From contig OZ245058.1 in assembly GCA_965224595.1 (NCBI GenBank), positions 1,302,001 through 1,366,000 of the forward strand: a stretch of DNA of 64,000 bases, given 5' to 3'. The position numbers and the translations under genes are program-made. This document shows positions 50,631 to 59,658 of the stretch, in pieces. Source of the DNA: Aliivibrio_A sp016764915 (GTDB lineage Bacteria > Pseudomonadota > Gammaproteobacteria > Enterobacterales > Vibrionaceae). The notes under the pieces were generated by a model, which was not told the origin of the DNA, ran no database searches, and worked only from the letters and a program-made list of their open reading frames with translations. The first letter of the stretch is position 1. The number at the start of each line of letters is the position of its first letter.

Positions 50631-53036
50631 TTAATCTCTTAAAGAAGCACCAAATTTTTCGCCTATTGAAGCAACAATAGAATCAACAGCTGCAGAAATA
50701 TCTGCATCTTCTAACGTTCTCTCAGTAGATTGCAACGTCAGCGCAATAGCCAAACTTTTCTTACCAGCTTCTACGCCTTGCCCTTGGTAAACATCAAACA
50801 ATTTAGCAGCAGTGAGTAGCTCACCACCCGATGCTAAACATTCGTTTACGATATCACCAGATTGGATACTTTCACTCACAACAACCGCAATATCACGACG
50901 GTTAGCTGGGAATTTAGATAGCGCAACAGCCTCTGGAATAGCACGAGTATTGATTGCATCCCACTCGATTTCAAACATGATAGTACGGCCGTTCAAGCCA
51001 AACTTACGCTCTAGCTCTGGGTGTACTGTTCCGATGAAACCCACCTCTTTTCCGCCAACAACGATAGCTGCTGTTTGGCCAGGGTGAAGTGCTGGGTGTT
51101 TAGCGGCTTTGAACTCATACGCTAATTCGTTAGCTGTCAATTCAAGTACCGCTTCTAAATCACCTTTAAGGTCATAGAAATCGACCGTATTAGTCGCAAT
51201 ATCCCAGTGTTCTTCACCACGAGTACCTGCGATAATACCAGCAAGCATCATCTCTTGACGCATGCCGTTTTCTGCTGACTCTTCAGGAATAAAACGTAAA
51301 CCAGATTCGAACAAACGAACGCGTGGTTGTTGACGTTTTTGGTTATGAACAACGGTGTTGATCAAACCAGTCCATAAACTTAAACGCATTGCTGACATGT
51401 CTGCTGAAATTGGGAATGGCAAGATCAGTGGTTCAATCTCTGGCACAATCAATTTCTGCTGCTCTGGTTCGACAAAGCTATAAGTAATTGCTTCGTGGTA
51501 ACCTCGGTCAACAAGCAAGTCACGAACACGTTTAAGCGGTTGGTTTGCCTCTTTGTGATCGTTCATGCTGAGTGCAGCAACTGGCGCTTGATTGGGAATG
51601 TTATTGTAACCGTAGATACGACCTACTTCTTCAATTAGGTCTTGCTCGATGGCAATATCAAAACGCCATGATGGAGAAGTTGCCGTCCAACCTGCGTCTG
51701 TTGTTGCTGAATCTTCAACAATAGAAACAGCGCAACCTAGACGAGTTAAGATCTCAACCACATCTGTTGATGGGATGTGATGACCTAGTAGACCATCTAA
51801 CTTACTGCGACGTAATTCAACAGTGTTTGCTGTTGGAAGATCAGCTTCAGATTCTGCTGCAGAGATAGGGGCTACTTCTCCACCACAAAGTTCAACAAGA
51901 AGCTGTGTTGCACGCTCCATCGCTGTTGCTTGTAATGTAGAGTCAACACCACGTTCAAAACGCAGAGAAGAATCAGTGTGTAGACCGTATGCACGAGCAC
52001 GACCACGAATGTGATCAGGGGCGAAGAATGCACACTCAAGCATGATATCCGTTGTTTCTGTCGTTACGCCTGACTCTTTACCACCAAAGATACCAGCAAT
52101 GGCTAGTGCTTTGTTTTGGTCAGCAATAACTAACGTATTATTGTTTAGCTTCGCTTCGTTGCCATCAAGAAGAGTCAGTTTCTCATCTTGCTCAGCCATA
52201 CGAACCACAATGCCACCGTCGATCTTAGACAGATCAAACGCGTGCATTGGTTGGCCTTGCTCAAGCATGACGTAGTTTGTGATATCAACAATCGCATCAA
52301 TTGAACGAATACCACAACGACGCAGTTTCTCTTGCATCCAGATTGGCGTTTCCGCTTTTGCGTTTACGTTCTTAATAACACGACCAAGATAACGTGGACA
52401 CGCTTCTGCTACTTTAACGTCAATAGAAACAGTATCTTCAATACTTGTTGCTACTGCTTCTATGGATGGTTCTGTTACGTCTGCACGATTAAGAACACCC
52501 ACTTCACGAGCCAAACCACGAATGCTAAAACAGTCTGCGCGGTTTGCTGTTAGATCGACATCAATAGCAACATCGTTAAGCTCAAGAAGCTCACGAACGT
52601 CCATACCTAGTGTGGAGCCTTCTGGCAGTTCTAAAATGCCGTCAGATTCAACATCAATACCCAGTTCAGAGAAAGAACACAGCATACCGTGTGACGGTTG
52701 GCCACGAAGCTTTGCTTTTTTGATTTTAAAGTTACCAGGTAACACTGCACCAACGGTTGCCACAGCAACAGTCAGGCCTAGTCGGCAGTTAGCGGCACCA
52801 CAAACAATGTCTAATAGATCGGCTTCGCCGATATCAATTTTTGTTACTTGAAGCTTATCTGCGTCTGGGTGCTGACCGCACTCAACCACTTTGCCCACTT
52901 TAACGCCGGTGAATTCACCAGCAACGGGTGCAACTTCATCAACTTCCAAACCAGCCATGGTGATTTGGTGAGCTAGCTCTTCGCTGTTAATAGCAGGTTT
53001 AACCCACTCGCGTAGCCAAGATTCACTGAATTTCAT
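50631..53036 (-). CDS. pheT: Phenylalanine-tRNA ligase beta subunit
   Basis: An 801-aa subunit (E. coli 795). Order of parts: B1, the tRNA-binding OB fold (about 39-150, VGKVVECGQHPDADKLQV), B3/B4 editing domain (about 210-385), B5 (about 400-480), the core fold and the C-terminal anticodon-binding FDX-ACB domain (about 705-800, SKFPANRRDIAVVV). It begins 17 bases after pheS. Confidence 0.97.
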   Translation of the reverse strand: MKFSESWLREWVKPAINSEELAHQITMAGLEVDEVAPVAGEFTGVKVGKVVECGQHPDADKLQVTKIDIGEADLLDIVCGAANCRLGLTVAVATVGAVLPGNFKIKKAKLRGQPSHGMLCSFSELGIDVESDGILELPEGSTLGMDVRELLELNDVAIDVDLTANRADCFSIRGLAREVGVLNRADVTEPSIEAVATSIEDTVSIDVKVAEACPRYLGRVIKNVNAKAETPIWMQEKLRRCGIRSIDAIVDITNYVMLEQGQPMHAFDLSKIDGGIVVRMAEQDEKLTLLDGNEAKLNNNTLVIADQNKALAIAGIFGGKESGVTTETTDIMLECAFFAPDHIRGRARAYGLHTDSSLRFERGVDSTLQATAMERATQLLVELCGGEVAPISAAESEADLPTANTVELRRSKLDGLLGHHIPSTDVVEILTRLGCAVSIVEDSATTDAGWTATSPSWRFDIAIEQDLIEEVGRIYGYNNIPNQAPVAALSMNDHKEANQPLKRVRDLLVDRGYHEAITYSFVEPEQQKLIVPEIEPLILPFPISADMSAMRLSLWTGLINTVVHNQKRQQPRVRLFESGLRFIPEESAENGMRQEMMLAGIIAGTRGEEHWDIATNTVDFYDLKGDLEAVLELTANELAYEFKAAKHPALHPGQTAAIVVGGKEVGFIGTVHPELERKFGLNGRTIMFEIEWDAINTRAIPEAVALSKFPANRRDIAVVVSESIQSGDIVNECLASGGELLTAAKLFDVYQGQGVEAGKKSLAIALTLQSTERTLEDADISAAVDSIVASIGEKFGASLRD

Positions 53037-53053
53037 AAATTTCTAGCTCCGAA

Positions 53054-54037
53054 TTACTTGAATTGTTTAAGGAAACGAAGGTCGTTCTCGAAGAACGCAC
53101 GAAGGTCATTTACGCCGTAACGAAGCATAGTTAGACGCTCAACACCCATACCAAACGCAAAACCTGAGTATTTTTCAGGGTCGATGCCAACAGAGCGAAG
53201 TACGTTAGGGTGAACCATGCCACAACCTAATACTTCTAACCATTTGCCATCTTTACGCTTCACATCAACTTCTGCAGAAGGTTCTGTGAATGGGAAGAAT
53301 GAAGGACGGAAACGTACTTCAACTTCTTCTTCAAAGAAATTACAAAGGAAATCATGAAGAATACCTTTAAGCTGTGCGAAGTTTACATTCTCATCAACTA
53401 ACATACCTTCCACTTGGTGGAACATTGGTGTGTGAGTTTGATCATAATCATTACGGTAAACACGGCCAGGTGCAATGAAACGAAATGGCGGTTTTCCATT
53501 TTCCATGGTACGGATTTGAACGCCTGATGTGTGCGTACGTAGCATTAAATCAGGGTTAAAGAAAAACGTATCGTGGTCAGTACGTGCTGGGTGATCGTCT
53601 GCAATGTTTAGCGCATCGAAGTTATGAAATGCATCTTCGATTTCAGGCCCAGATTCAGTGCTAAAACCAAGTTCACCAAAGAATTGCTCAATACGCTCAA
53701 TAGTACGAGTAACAGGGTGAAGTCCACCGTTCTCGATTCGGCGACCCGGCATTGAAACATCAATAGTTTCAGCAGCAAGTTTGGCTGCAAGCTCTTCACG
53801 TTGTAGCGACTCTTTGCGCTCAATAAGAAGAGTTTGAACAGCTTGCTTCGCTTTATTGATCTCTTGACCTGCGGTGCGACGCTCTTCTGGGGGTAATTTA
53901 CCTAGGCTTTGTAATTGCAGGGTTAAGTGCCCTTTCTTACCTAAATACTGAACTCGGACTTCGTCCAGAGCGACTAATGAATCAGCCTGCTCAATTGCTG
54001 CCGTAGCATTGGCAATGATCTCTTCTAGATGTTGCAT
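53054..54037 (-). CDS. pheS: Phenylalanine-tRNA ligase alpha subunit
   Basis: A 327-aa class II catalytic subunit, the same length as E. coli PheS. The start ATG at 54037 is supported by GAGGAAAC just upstream; the frame extends to 54070 but the added residues are not family sequence. The N-terminal coiled coil (1-85) is followed by the catalytic core with FHNFDALNIADDHPAR, GRVYRNDYDQTHTPMFHQ (motif 2) and GFAFGMGVERLTML (motif 3). No pheM-type leader peptide was recognised in 54038-54298. Confidence 0.97.
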   Translation of the reverse strand: MQHLEEIIANATAAIEQADSLVALDEVRVQYLGKKGHLTLQLQSLGKLPPEERRTAGQEINKAKQAVQTLLIERKESLQREELAAKLAAETIDVSMPGRRIENGGLHPVTRTIERIEQFFGELGFSTESGPEIEDAFHNFDALNIADDHPARTDHDTFFFNPDLMLRTHTSGVQIRTMENGKPPFRFIAPGRVYRNDYDQTHTPMFHQVEGMLVDENVNFAQLKGILHDFLCNFFEEEVEVRFRPSFFPFTEPSAEVDVKRKDGKWLEVLGCGMVHPNVLRSVGIDPEKYSGFAFGMGVERLTMLRYGVNDLRAFFENDLRFLKQFK

Positions 54038-54228
54038 CGTTTCCTCATCCACTTCAAAGGTGGTGTCCATTGCATCGTTAAAATTTTATCGATATATAGT
54101 AAAGAAACATGAGGATAAAACCAAACTGAAATGAGGGTTTAACGGACTAAAAGTGAAATTAATTGGCATTTTGACTATAGATATGGGAAAGCGCAGTAAA
54201 AATAGATGTTTTTGTTGTTAGAAATACA

Positions 54229-54258
54229 AAAAGGAGAGCTATAAATAGCTCTCCTTTT
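54229..54258 (-). terminator. rplT terminator
   Basis: AAAAGGAGAGCTA and TAGCTCTCCTTTT form a perfect 13-bp stem with a TAAA loop. A further T follows on the minus strand. Confidence 0.95.
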
Positions 54259-54298
54259 AAATTTAAGCATTAAGGCTAGTAAGCCTTGTCTGTTCTAA

Positions 54299-54652
54299 TT
54301 ACAGAGCAGCTTTTGCTTTTTCAACAAGCGCAGTAAATGCGAACTTGTCGTAAACAGCGATGTCAGCAAGAATCTTACGATCGATTTCGATAGATGCTTT
54401 CTTAAGGCCATTGATTAGACGGCTGTAAGACATACCATTTTGACGTGCAGCAGCATTGATACGAGCAATCCAAAGTTGACGGAAAACACGTTTCTTCTGA
54501 CGACGGTCACGGTAAGCGTATTGACCAGCTTTTGTAACTGCTTGGAAAGCTACACGATAAACACGTGAACGTGCTCCGTAATAACCTTTAGCTTGTTTTA
54601 GAACTTTCTTATGACGTGCACGAGCTTGTACACCACGTTTTACGCGAGGCAT
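54299..54652 (-). CDS. rplT: Ribosomal protein bL20
   Basis: A 117-aa rRNA-binding protein of the large subunit with the classic MPRVKRGVQARARHKKVLK opening and YSRLINGLKKASIEIDRK. In E. coli L20 also represses rpmI-rplT translation by binding mRNA structures upstream of rpmI. It begins 38 bases after rpmI. Confidence 0.98.
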   Translation of the reverse strand: MPRVKRGVQARARHKKVLKQAKGYYGARSRVYRVAFQAVTKAGQYAYRDRRQKKRVFRQLWIARINAAARQNGMSYSRLINGLKKASIEIDRKILADIAVYDKFAFTALVEKAKAAL

Positions 54653-54690
54653 TATGTCTCTCCTAAACTAAATTAAATAAATACTAAAAA

Positions 54691-54885
54691 TTATGCGTAT
54701 GGAAGCATACGAGCAATTGCAGCTAATTCACATTTTGGAAGTAGTGCATTTGGACGAAGCTGACGCTTGTTTTTAGTAGTACGTTTAGTAAGGATGTGAC
54801 GCTTACCAGCGTGCTTAAATTTGATACCACCAGCCGTTTTCTTGAAACGCTTAGAAGCACCTTTGTTCGATTTCATCTTAGTCAT
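54691..54885 (-). CDS. rpmI: Ribosomal protein bL35
   Basis: A 64-aa basic ribosomal protein: MTKMKSNKGASKRFKKTAGG and LRPNALLPKCELAAIARMLPYA are the family ends. A family start at Met4 (MKSNKGASK) is also possible. It lies between infC and rplT, with a stable hairpin in the infC-rpmI gap. Confidence 0.96.
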   Translation of the reverse strand: MTKMKSNKGASKRFKKTAGGIKFKHAGKRHILTKRTTKNKRQLRPNALLPKCELAAIARMLPYA

Positions 54886-54940
54886 GATGAATGTAACTCC
54901 GCATTGTTGCGTTAATAAACATAGTAACCAGGCGAATAAA

Positions 54941-54967
54941 ACGGCGCAGCTATAAAAGCAGCGCCGT
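54941..54967 (-). promoter_or_regulatory. Hairpin between infC and rpmI, attenuator or L20-control candidate
   Basis: On the minus strand ACGGCGC pairs with GCGCCGT, with GC/GC inside the stem, followed by TTTTATT. This resembles a partial terminator. In E. coli the same gap takes part in L20 autoregulation, so it may be an attenuator, an L20 site, or both. Confidence 0.6.
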
Positions 54968-54989
54968 ACTTATTACTTGAATGCCTTAA

Positions 54990-55541
54990 TTACTTCTTTT
55001 TCGGTGCAATAACCATGATCATCTGGCGACCTTCGATACGCGTTGGGAAGCTTTCAACTACAGCAATTTCTTCTGTATCGGCTTTCAAACGGTGTAGAAC
55101 GTCAACACCAATGCTCTGGTGAGCCATTTCACGTCCGCGGAAACGAATCGTTACTTTGACCTTATTGCCCTCTTCAATGAAGCGAACCAGGTTGCGTAGT
55201 TTTACCTGATAGTCGCCTACATCTGTGCCAGGTCGGAATTTTATTTCCTTAATCTGGACCTTAGTCTGTTTTTTCTTTTGCTCTTTAGCAGCCTTGCTCT
55301 TCTCGAACAGGAACTTACCATAGTCCATCACACGACAGACTGGTGGCTCGGCATTCGGGCTGATTTCAACTAAATCCACACCAGCTTCAAGCGCAATTTC
55401 TGCAGCTTCGTTTAGAGAAACGACACCAAGAGATTCGCCATCAAGGCCTGTAAGACGTACTTCTGGTACGCCAGTAATTTCACCGTTTAGACGATGTGCA
55501 TTTTGTTTAGCCGGCTGTTGGGCTCTTTTTCCGCCTTTAAT
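54990..55541 (-). CDS. infC: Translation initiation factor IF-3, AUU start
   Basis: A 183-aa protein. The frame continues upstream of the first ATG/GTG-type start to an ATT at 55541-55539, giving (M)KGGKRAQQPAKQNAHRLNGEI, the known IF-3 N-terminus. AGGAG precedes it by 6 bases, and thrS ends 3 bases before. IF-3 discriminates against non-canonical start codons, and the AUU start lets it repress its own translation, as in E. coli. The domains are N-terminal (1-80), a lysine-rich linker (KSKAAKEQKKKQTK) and a C-terminal domain ending MIMVIAPKKK. Confidence 0.97.
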   Translation of the reverse strand: MKGGKRAQQPAKQNAHRLNGEITGVPEVRLTGLDGESLGVVSLNEAAEIALEAGVDLVEISPNAEPPVCRVMDYGKFLFEKSKAAKEQKKKQTKVQIKEIKFRPGTDVGDYQVKLRNLVRFIEEGNKVKVTIRFRGREMAHQSIGVDVLHRLKADTEEIAVVESFPTRIEGRQMIMVIAPKKK

Positions 55542-55544
55542 ACC

Positions 55545-57473
55545 TTACTCCTCGACAATATTGAGCTTTCGGGTGCTAACGTCTTGTTGCAACAGTGCAA
55601 CAAAATCATCAATCTTCATTTTACCCAAGTCTTTACCTTTACGTGTACGTACCGCTACTTCATCAGTTTCCATTTCTTGGTCACCACAAACTAACATATA
55701 CGGAACACGTTTTAATGTGTGTTCACGGATTTTAAAGCCTATCTTCTCATTTCTCAAGTCTGCTTTCGCTCTAAAACCACTTTTTTGCAGTTTTTTCGCA
55801 ACTTCTTGAACATAATCAGATTGTTTATCCGTAATATTCATCACAACCACCTGTTCTGGAGCCAACCACGTAGGGAAGAAACCAGCGTACTCTTCAATCA
55901 GAATACCGATGAAACGCTCAAGTGACCCTAAAATCGCTCGGTGAATCATTACAGGAGTATGGCGCTCATTGTCTTCGCCAACATAAGTTGCACCCAGACG
56001 TTCTGGAAGCGCGAAGTCTAACTGAACTGTGCCACATTGCCAAGCACGATCTAAACAATCGTGCAAAGTAAATTCAATTTTTGGCCCGTAGAATGCCCCC
56101 TCACCTTCTTGAAGGTCATAGGTAATATCCATAGATTCAAGTGCGAGTGTTAGGTCAGCCTCAGCTTTGTCCCACATTTCGTCGGTGCCAACACGCTGTT
56201 CAGGACGAGTTGAAAGCTTAACAACAATATTTTCAAACCCAAATGTTTGATAAACATCGTAAACCATCTCAATACAGCTCTTAACTTCCGTTTGAACTTG
56301 AGACTCTGTACAGAATACGTGTGCATCATCTTGCGTAAAGCCACGTACACGCATAAGACCGTGAAGTGCACCCGATGGTTCATTACGATGACAGCTACCA
56401 AACTCAGCCATACGAAGTGGCAGATCACGGTAAGATTTAAGACCTTGGTTAAAGATCTGAACGTGTCCTGGACAGTTCATTGGTTTAATCGCGTACTCAC
56501 GGTTCTCAGAACTTGTTGTGAACATCGCATCTGCGTATTTGTCCCAGTGACCTGAACGCTCCCAAAGAACACGATCCATCATCAATGGACCTTTTACTTC
56601 TTGGTAATCGTATTCAGTCAGTTTTTCACGAATGAACACCTCTAAGTCACGGAAAATAGACCAACCATTATGGTGCCAAAAAACCATACCTGGTGCTTCT
56701 TGCTGCATATGGAAAAGATCTAAATGCTTACCAATTTTACGGTGGTCGCGCTTCGCTGCTTCTTCAAGACGCACTAGGTGAGTTTTAAGCAGTTTTTTAT
56801 CTTGGAAAGCTGTACCGTAGATACGTTGCAGCATCTTATTATCACTGTTACCACGCCAATACGCACCAGCAACGTTCAGAATCTTAAAGTTCTGGCAGAA
56901 GCTCATGTTCGGTACGTGAGGGCCACGACACATGTCGATGTACTCTTCGTGGTGATATAATCCAGGACGATCATCTTTAGAGACATTTTCATCCAAGATA
57001 GCAACTTTGTACTCTTCGCCACGCGCTTCAAACGTATCGCGAGCTTCTTGCCAGCTTACGGTTTTCTTCACAACTTGATATTTTGTTTTCGCCAGCTCTT
57101 TCATGCGTTTTTCAATCGCATCAAGATCTTCTTGAGTAAATGAGTGCTCAAGATCAATATCATAATAGAAGCCATTGTCGATGGTTGGACCAATCGCCAT
57201 TTTTGCTTCAGGGAAAAGTTGCTTAACGGCATGACCTAAAAGGTGAGCGCAAGAGTGACGTAATATTTCTAAACCATCGTCATCGCGTGCTGTGATGATC
57301 TCAAGTTTTGCATCGTTTTCAATCAAATCACAAGCATCTACACGAACACCATCAACACGACCAGCGATACAAGCTTTCGCAAGACCTGGGCCAATGTCTG
57401 AGGCGACATCCATAGTAGAAACAGCATTATCGAATTGACGTTGACTGCCGTCAGGAAGAGTAATTACAGGCAT
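55545..57473 (-). CDS. thrS: Threonine-tRNA ligase
   Basis: A 642-aa class II synthetase, the same length as in E. coli. Order: TGS domain (1-62, MPVITLPDGSQRQFDN), zinc editing N2 domain (about 65-225, HSCAHLLGHAVKQLFP and the CRGPH site), catalytic core with motif 2 (FGSCHRNEPSGALHGLMRVRGF) and motif 3, then the anticodon domain (about 540-642). AAGGAC lies 5 bases before ATG 57473; an in-frame start at 57512 would run through the operator hairpin. The leader carries a tRNA-Thr mimic. Confidence 0.98.
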   Translation of the reverse strand: MPVITLPDGSQRQFDNAVSTMDVASDIGPGLAKACIAGRVDGVRVDACDLIENDAKLEIITARDDDGLEILRHSCAHLLGHAVKQLFPEAKMAIGPTIDNGFYYDIDLEHSFTQEDLDAIEKRMKELAKTKYQVVKKTVSWQEARDTFEARGEEYKVAILDENVSKDDRPGLYHHEEYIDMCRGPHVPNMSFCQNFKILNVAGAYWRGNSDNKMLQRIYGTAFQDKKLLKTHLVRLEEAAKRDHRKIGKHLDLFHMQQEAPGMVFWHHNGWSIFRDLEVFIREKLTEYDYQEVKGPLMMDRVLWERSGHWDKYADAMFTTSSENREYAIKPMNCPGHVQIFNQGLKSYRDLPLRMAEFGSCHRNEPSGALHGLMRVRGFTQDDAHVFCTESQVQTEVKSCIEMVYDVYQTFGFENIVVKLSTRPEQRVGTDEMWDKAEADLTLALESMDITYDLQEGEGAFYGPKIEFTLHDCLDRAWQCGTVQLDFALPERLGATYVGEDNERHTPVMIHRAILGSLERFIGILIEEYAGFFPTWLAPEQVVVMNITDKQSDYVQEVAKKLQKSGFRAKADLRNEKIGFKIREHTLKRVPYMLVCGDQEMETDEVAVRTRKGKDLGKMKIDDFVALLQQDVSTRKLNIVEE

Positions 57474-57491
57474 TGTTAGTCCTTCACAGTG

Positions 57492-57512
57492 GTGCTGCAT
57501 ACCAAGCAGCAC
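57492..57512 (-). promoter_or_regulatory. thrS translational operator, tRNA-Thr anticodon-arm mimic
   Basis: On the minus strand GTGCTGC and GCAGCAC make a perfect 7-bp stem with the 7-base loop TTGGTAT. The tRNA-Thr(GGU) anticodon loop is UUGGUAA, so six of seven bases agree, including U33 and anticodon GGU. The GGT falls at -30 to -28 from the thrS ATG; the E. coli operator has its CGU at about -32 to -30. ThrRS binding here should block translation. Confidence 0.8.
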
Positions 57513-57676
57513 ATGGAAATTATTGTATTAATATTATTTAACTGATTATCGAGTAAAACAGCTTAAACGTTAATATGAAGTACCGAGCTAAGCGCAAATA
57601 CAGATGCAATTAACTCATGTATCTGCGCATTTTAACGAAATAGCAGAAAATCACAATGGCAAGATTGAGTTAGCAG

Positions 57677-58426
57677 CTATAAACCACCCGCTACATCAAT
57701 AAAGCTGCCGGTTGAAAAAGAGGAGTTATCACTGGCTAACCAGTAGATGGCTTCTGCGACTTCTATTGGTAACCCGCCTCTTTGCATCGGTATCTTATCT
57801 TTTAAACGTTCTATACGTTCAGGCTCGCCGCCATCGGCGTGCATGTCTGTATAGATGAGACCAGGCCGAACGCCATTGACTCGAATCCCTTCCGTTGCCA
57901 CTTCTCTCGAAAGACCTTTGGTTAACGTATCAATAGCACCTTTAGAAGCAGCGTAGTCAATATACTCATTTGGTGAACCCGACTTTGCCGCACCTGAAGA
58001 TACATTGACAATAGTGCCGCCTAGGCCGCCATGCTTGGTCGACATTCTTTTAACGGCTTCTTTGCAACATAAAAAATAACTGGTCACATTATTGATTAAA
58101 ATAGCGTTGATTCGCTCAGCACTCATCTCATCTAAACGAGACTGCTGCTTTAAAATACCCGCATTATTGACCAGTACTGACACGGTGCCCAACTCTTTGT
58201 CTACCGTTGCAAACAGTCGCTGCACATCCTGCTCATTTGACACATCAGCTTGAACCGTAATACAACGGCCACCTTGTTCGATAATTTGGCTTGCTAGCTG
58301 CTCTGCAGGCTCTGATTGAGATTTGTAATTGATGCATACCGCATAACCCTTTTGCGCAAAAAATTGTGCCGTCACTGCGCCAATACCACGACCACCACCA
58401 GTAATTATCGCTATCTTATCTATCAT
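57677..58426 (-). CDS. SDR-family oxidoreductase, YgfF-like
   Basis: A 249-aa short-chain dehydrogenase: cofactor motif TGGGRGIG (about 9-16), NNAGIL, the catalytic S-Y-K set in VNVSSGAAKSGSPNEYIDYAASKGA, and the RPGLIYTDMHADGGEPERI block that resembles E. coli YgfF. The ATG overlaps the stop of the MOSC gene as TAATG, so the two are translationally coupled; a longer frame to 58504 lies inside the MOSC gene. The substrate is unknown, probably a sugar or small carbonyl compound. Confidence 0.88.
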   Translation of the reverse strand: MIDKIAIITGGGRGIGAVTAQFFAQKGYAVCINYKSQSEPAEQLASQIIEQGGRCITVQADVSNEQDVQRLFATVDKELGTVSVLVNNAGILKQQSRLDEMSAERINAILINNVTSYFLCCKEAVKRMSTKHGGLGGTIVNVSSGAAKSGSPNEYIDYAASKGAIDTLTKGLSREVATEGIRVNGVRPGLIYTDMHADGGEPERIERLKDKIPMQRGGLPIEVAEAIYWLASDNSSFSTGSFIDVAGGL

Positions 58427-59145
58427 TACGCATGCCCTAATAGTCGAAAATTCCAGTTCTCTAACTTTCCGCTTGTTAAACGCGTTTGGATGGTCCGCTG
58501 CCAATTGATGGACAGTTTATTTATTGCTTGCAGACTCAATAACGCCTCTTTATTGAGTGGATCACCAAAGAAAATATCACACACTTGCTTTACCGTTAGT
58601 GCATTCTCTTCTCTAGTGATTAAAGTCAATCTACTATTACTGTCAACCATACCCGATTTAATCACTCGATAGAGCCAACCACAGCGACTAAGTTGCTGCA
58701 TTGATGTAGATACATCAGCGACATCCCAGCGCTGGTTTAACTTGTAACAAGGAGAACGAGGTTGACTCACTTCTATGATCGCTTCGCCCCATTGGTATTG
58801 ATCACCAATACAGACATTTTCTTCGTTCATGCCGAGGGTACTGATATTTTCGCCCATGCCCGGTGCTGCCCATTTACTTACCGATTCAGAGTATTTGGTT
58901 TGCCAAAAAAGATAATGCTCAGCTGGGTAGTGATGTAATGCGCGCTCGGCACCACCATGAAACTTAAGCTCAGCGCACTCATCTCCTTCTAAACCCTGTT
59001 CCGATAAATAGAGTGATGATGAGGTCTGATGTTTATTGATTGCGCTGGTTAAACCAAAAACTTGCTCGACTTTCCCCACAAAAATGCGCGTATCTATCTC
59101 TGTTGTTGTCTGCTCATTTTTTTCTTGTATATCACAATACGTCAC
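58426..59145 (-). CDS. MOSC-domain protein, YiiM-like
   Basis: A 239-aa molybdenum-cofactor sulfurase C-terminal (MOSC) family protein with a 3-alpha C-terminal domain. The likely Moco-binding cysteine is in VSQPRSPCYKLN. ALHHYP and GMGENIST are YiiM hallmarks. E. coli YiiM takes part in reduction of N-hydroxylated base analogues. The stop codon is shared with the start of the downstream SDR gene. Confidence 0.88.
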   Translation of the reverse strand: MTYCDIQEKNEQTTTEIDTRIFVGKVEQVFGLTSAINKHQTSSSLYLSEQGLEGDECAELKFHGGAERALHHYPAEHYLFWQTKYSESVSKWAAPGMGENISTLGMNEENVCIGDQYQWGEAIIEVSQPRSPCYKLNQRWDVADVSTSMQQLSRCGWLYRVIKSGMVDSNSRLTLITREENALTVKQVCDIFFGDPLNKEALLSLQAINKLSINWQRTIQTRLTSGKLENWNFRLLGHA

Positions 59146-59658
59146 AATTTTTCATCCTTATGAATCGTTCCAGGATCTGTCGCTTTATCTTCTTTTTTGC
59201 ATTTTTCCAGCAGCATACTATTACCCTCAATTAATAAACACGAAACACACCCATACACTGTTATCTCAATTGGTTAATTCAAAATCCTGTTTATGGACAA
59301 AACCATTTGTCGAAAAAGCGGTACCTTAGGCTTTTCGACATAAAGAGCAGAAACAACTTCCTTGGTACATCTGACACTCCTAATATGATTTAAATCAATA
59401 ATAGAAGCTAACGTATGCAGTTCAATCCGTTTCGTCAAGTGTTAAGGCTTACTGGTTGATTTTATAAAGATTAATCGGTTTGATTTAGATTGCCTCATAG
59501 AAAGAAGTCAAAAACACCTTTCAGTGCAAGTTATCCAGTTATTTACACTAGATAAATACCAATAGTGTGAAGTAAAAGTCAAAACCATGGTGATATTTAC
59601 CTTATTATCCGCTGCATAAAATACTGGATAATACGCTTATATTTGGTGGGCTATATAA
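59146..59658. other. 513-base intergenic region
   Basis: No credible gene is seen; open frames here lack ribosome sites and run into the MOSC gene. A hairpin at 59308-59340 (TGTCGAAAAAGC with GCTTTTCGACA, one bulge) and a weaker ACACTA/TAGTGT repeat near 59550 are present. Promoters for the MOSC gene (left) and the EamA gene (right) are expected. Confidence 0.4.

Noticed and set aside
59036..59329. 97-codon plus-strand frame in the MOSC upstream region
   Set aside because: About a third of it is antisense to the MOSC gene and it lacks a ribosome site.
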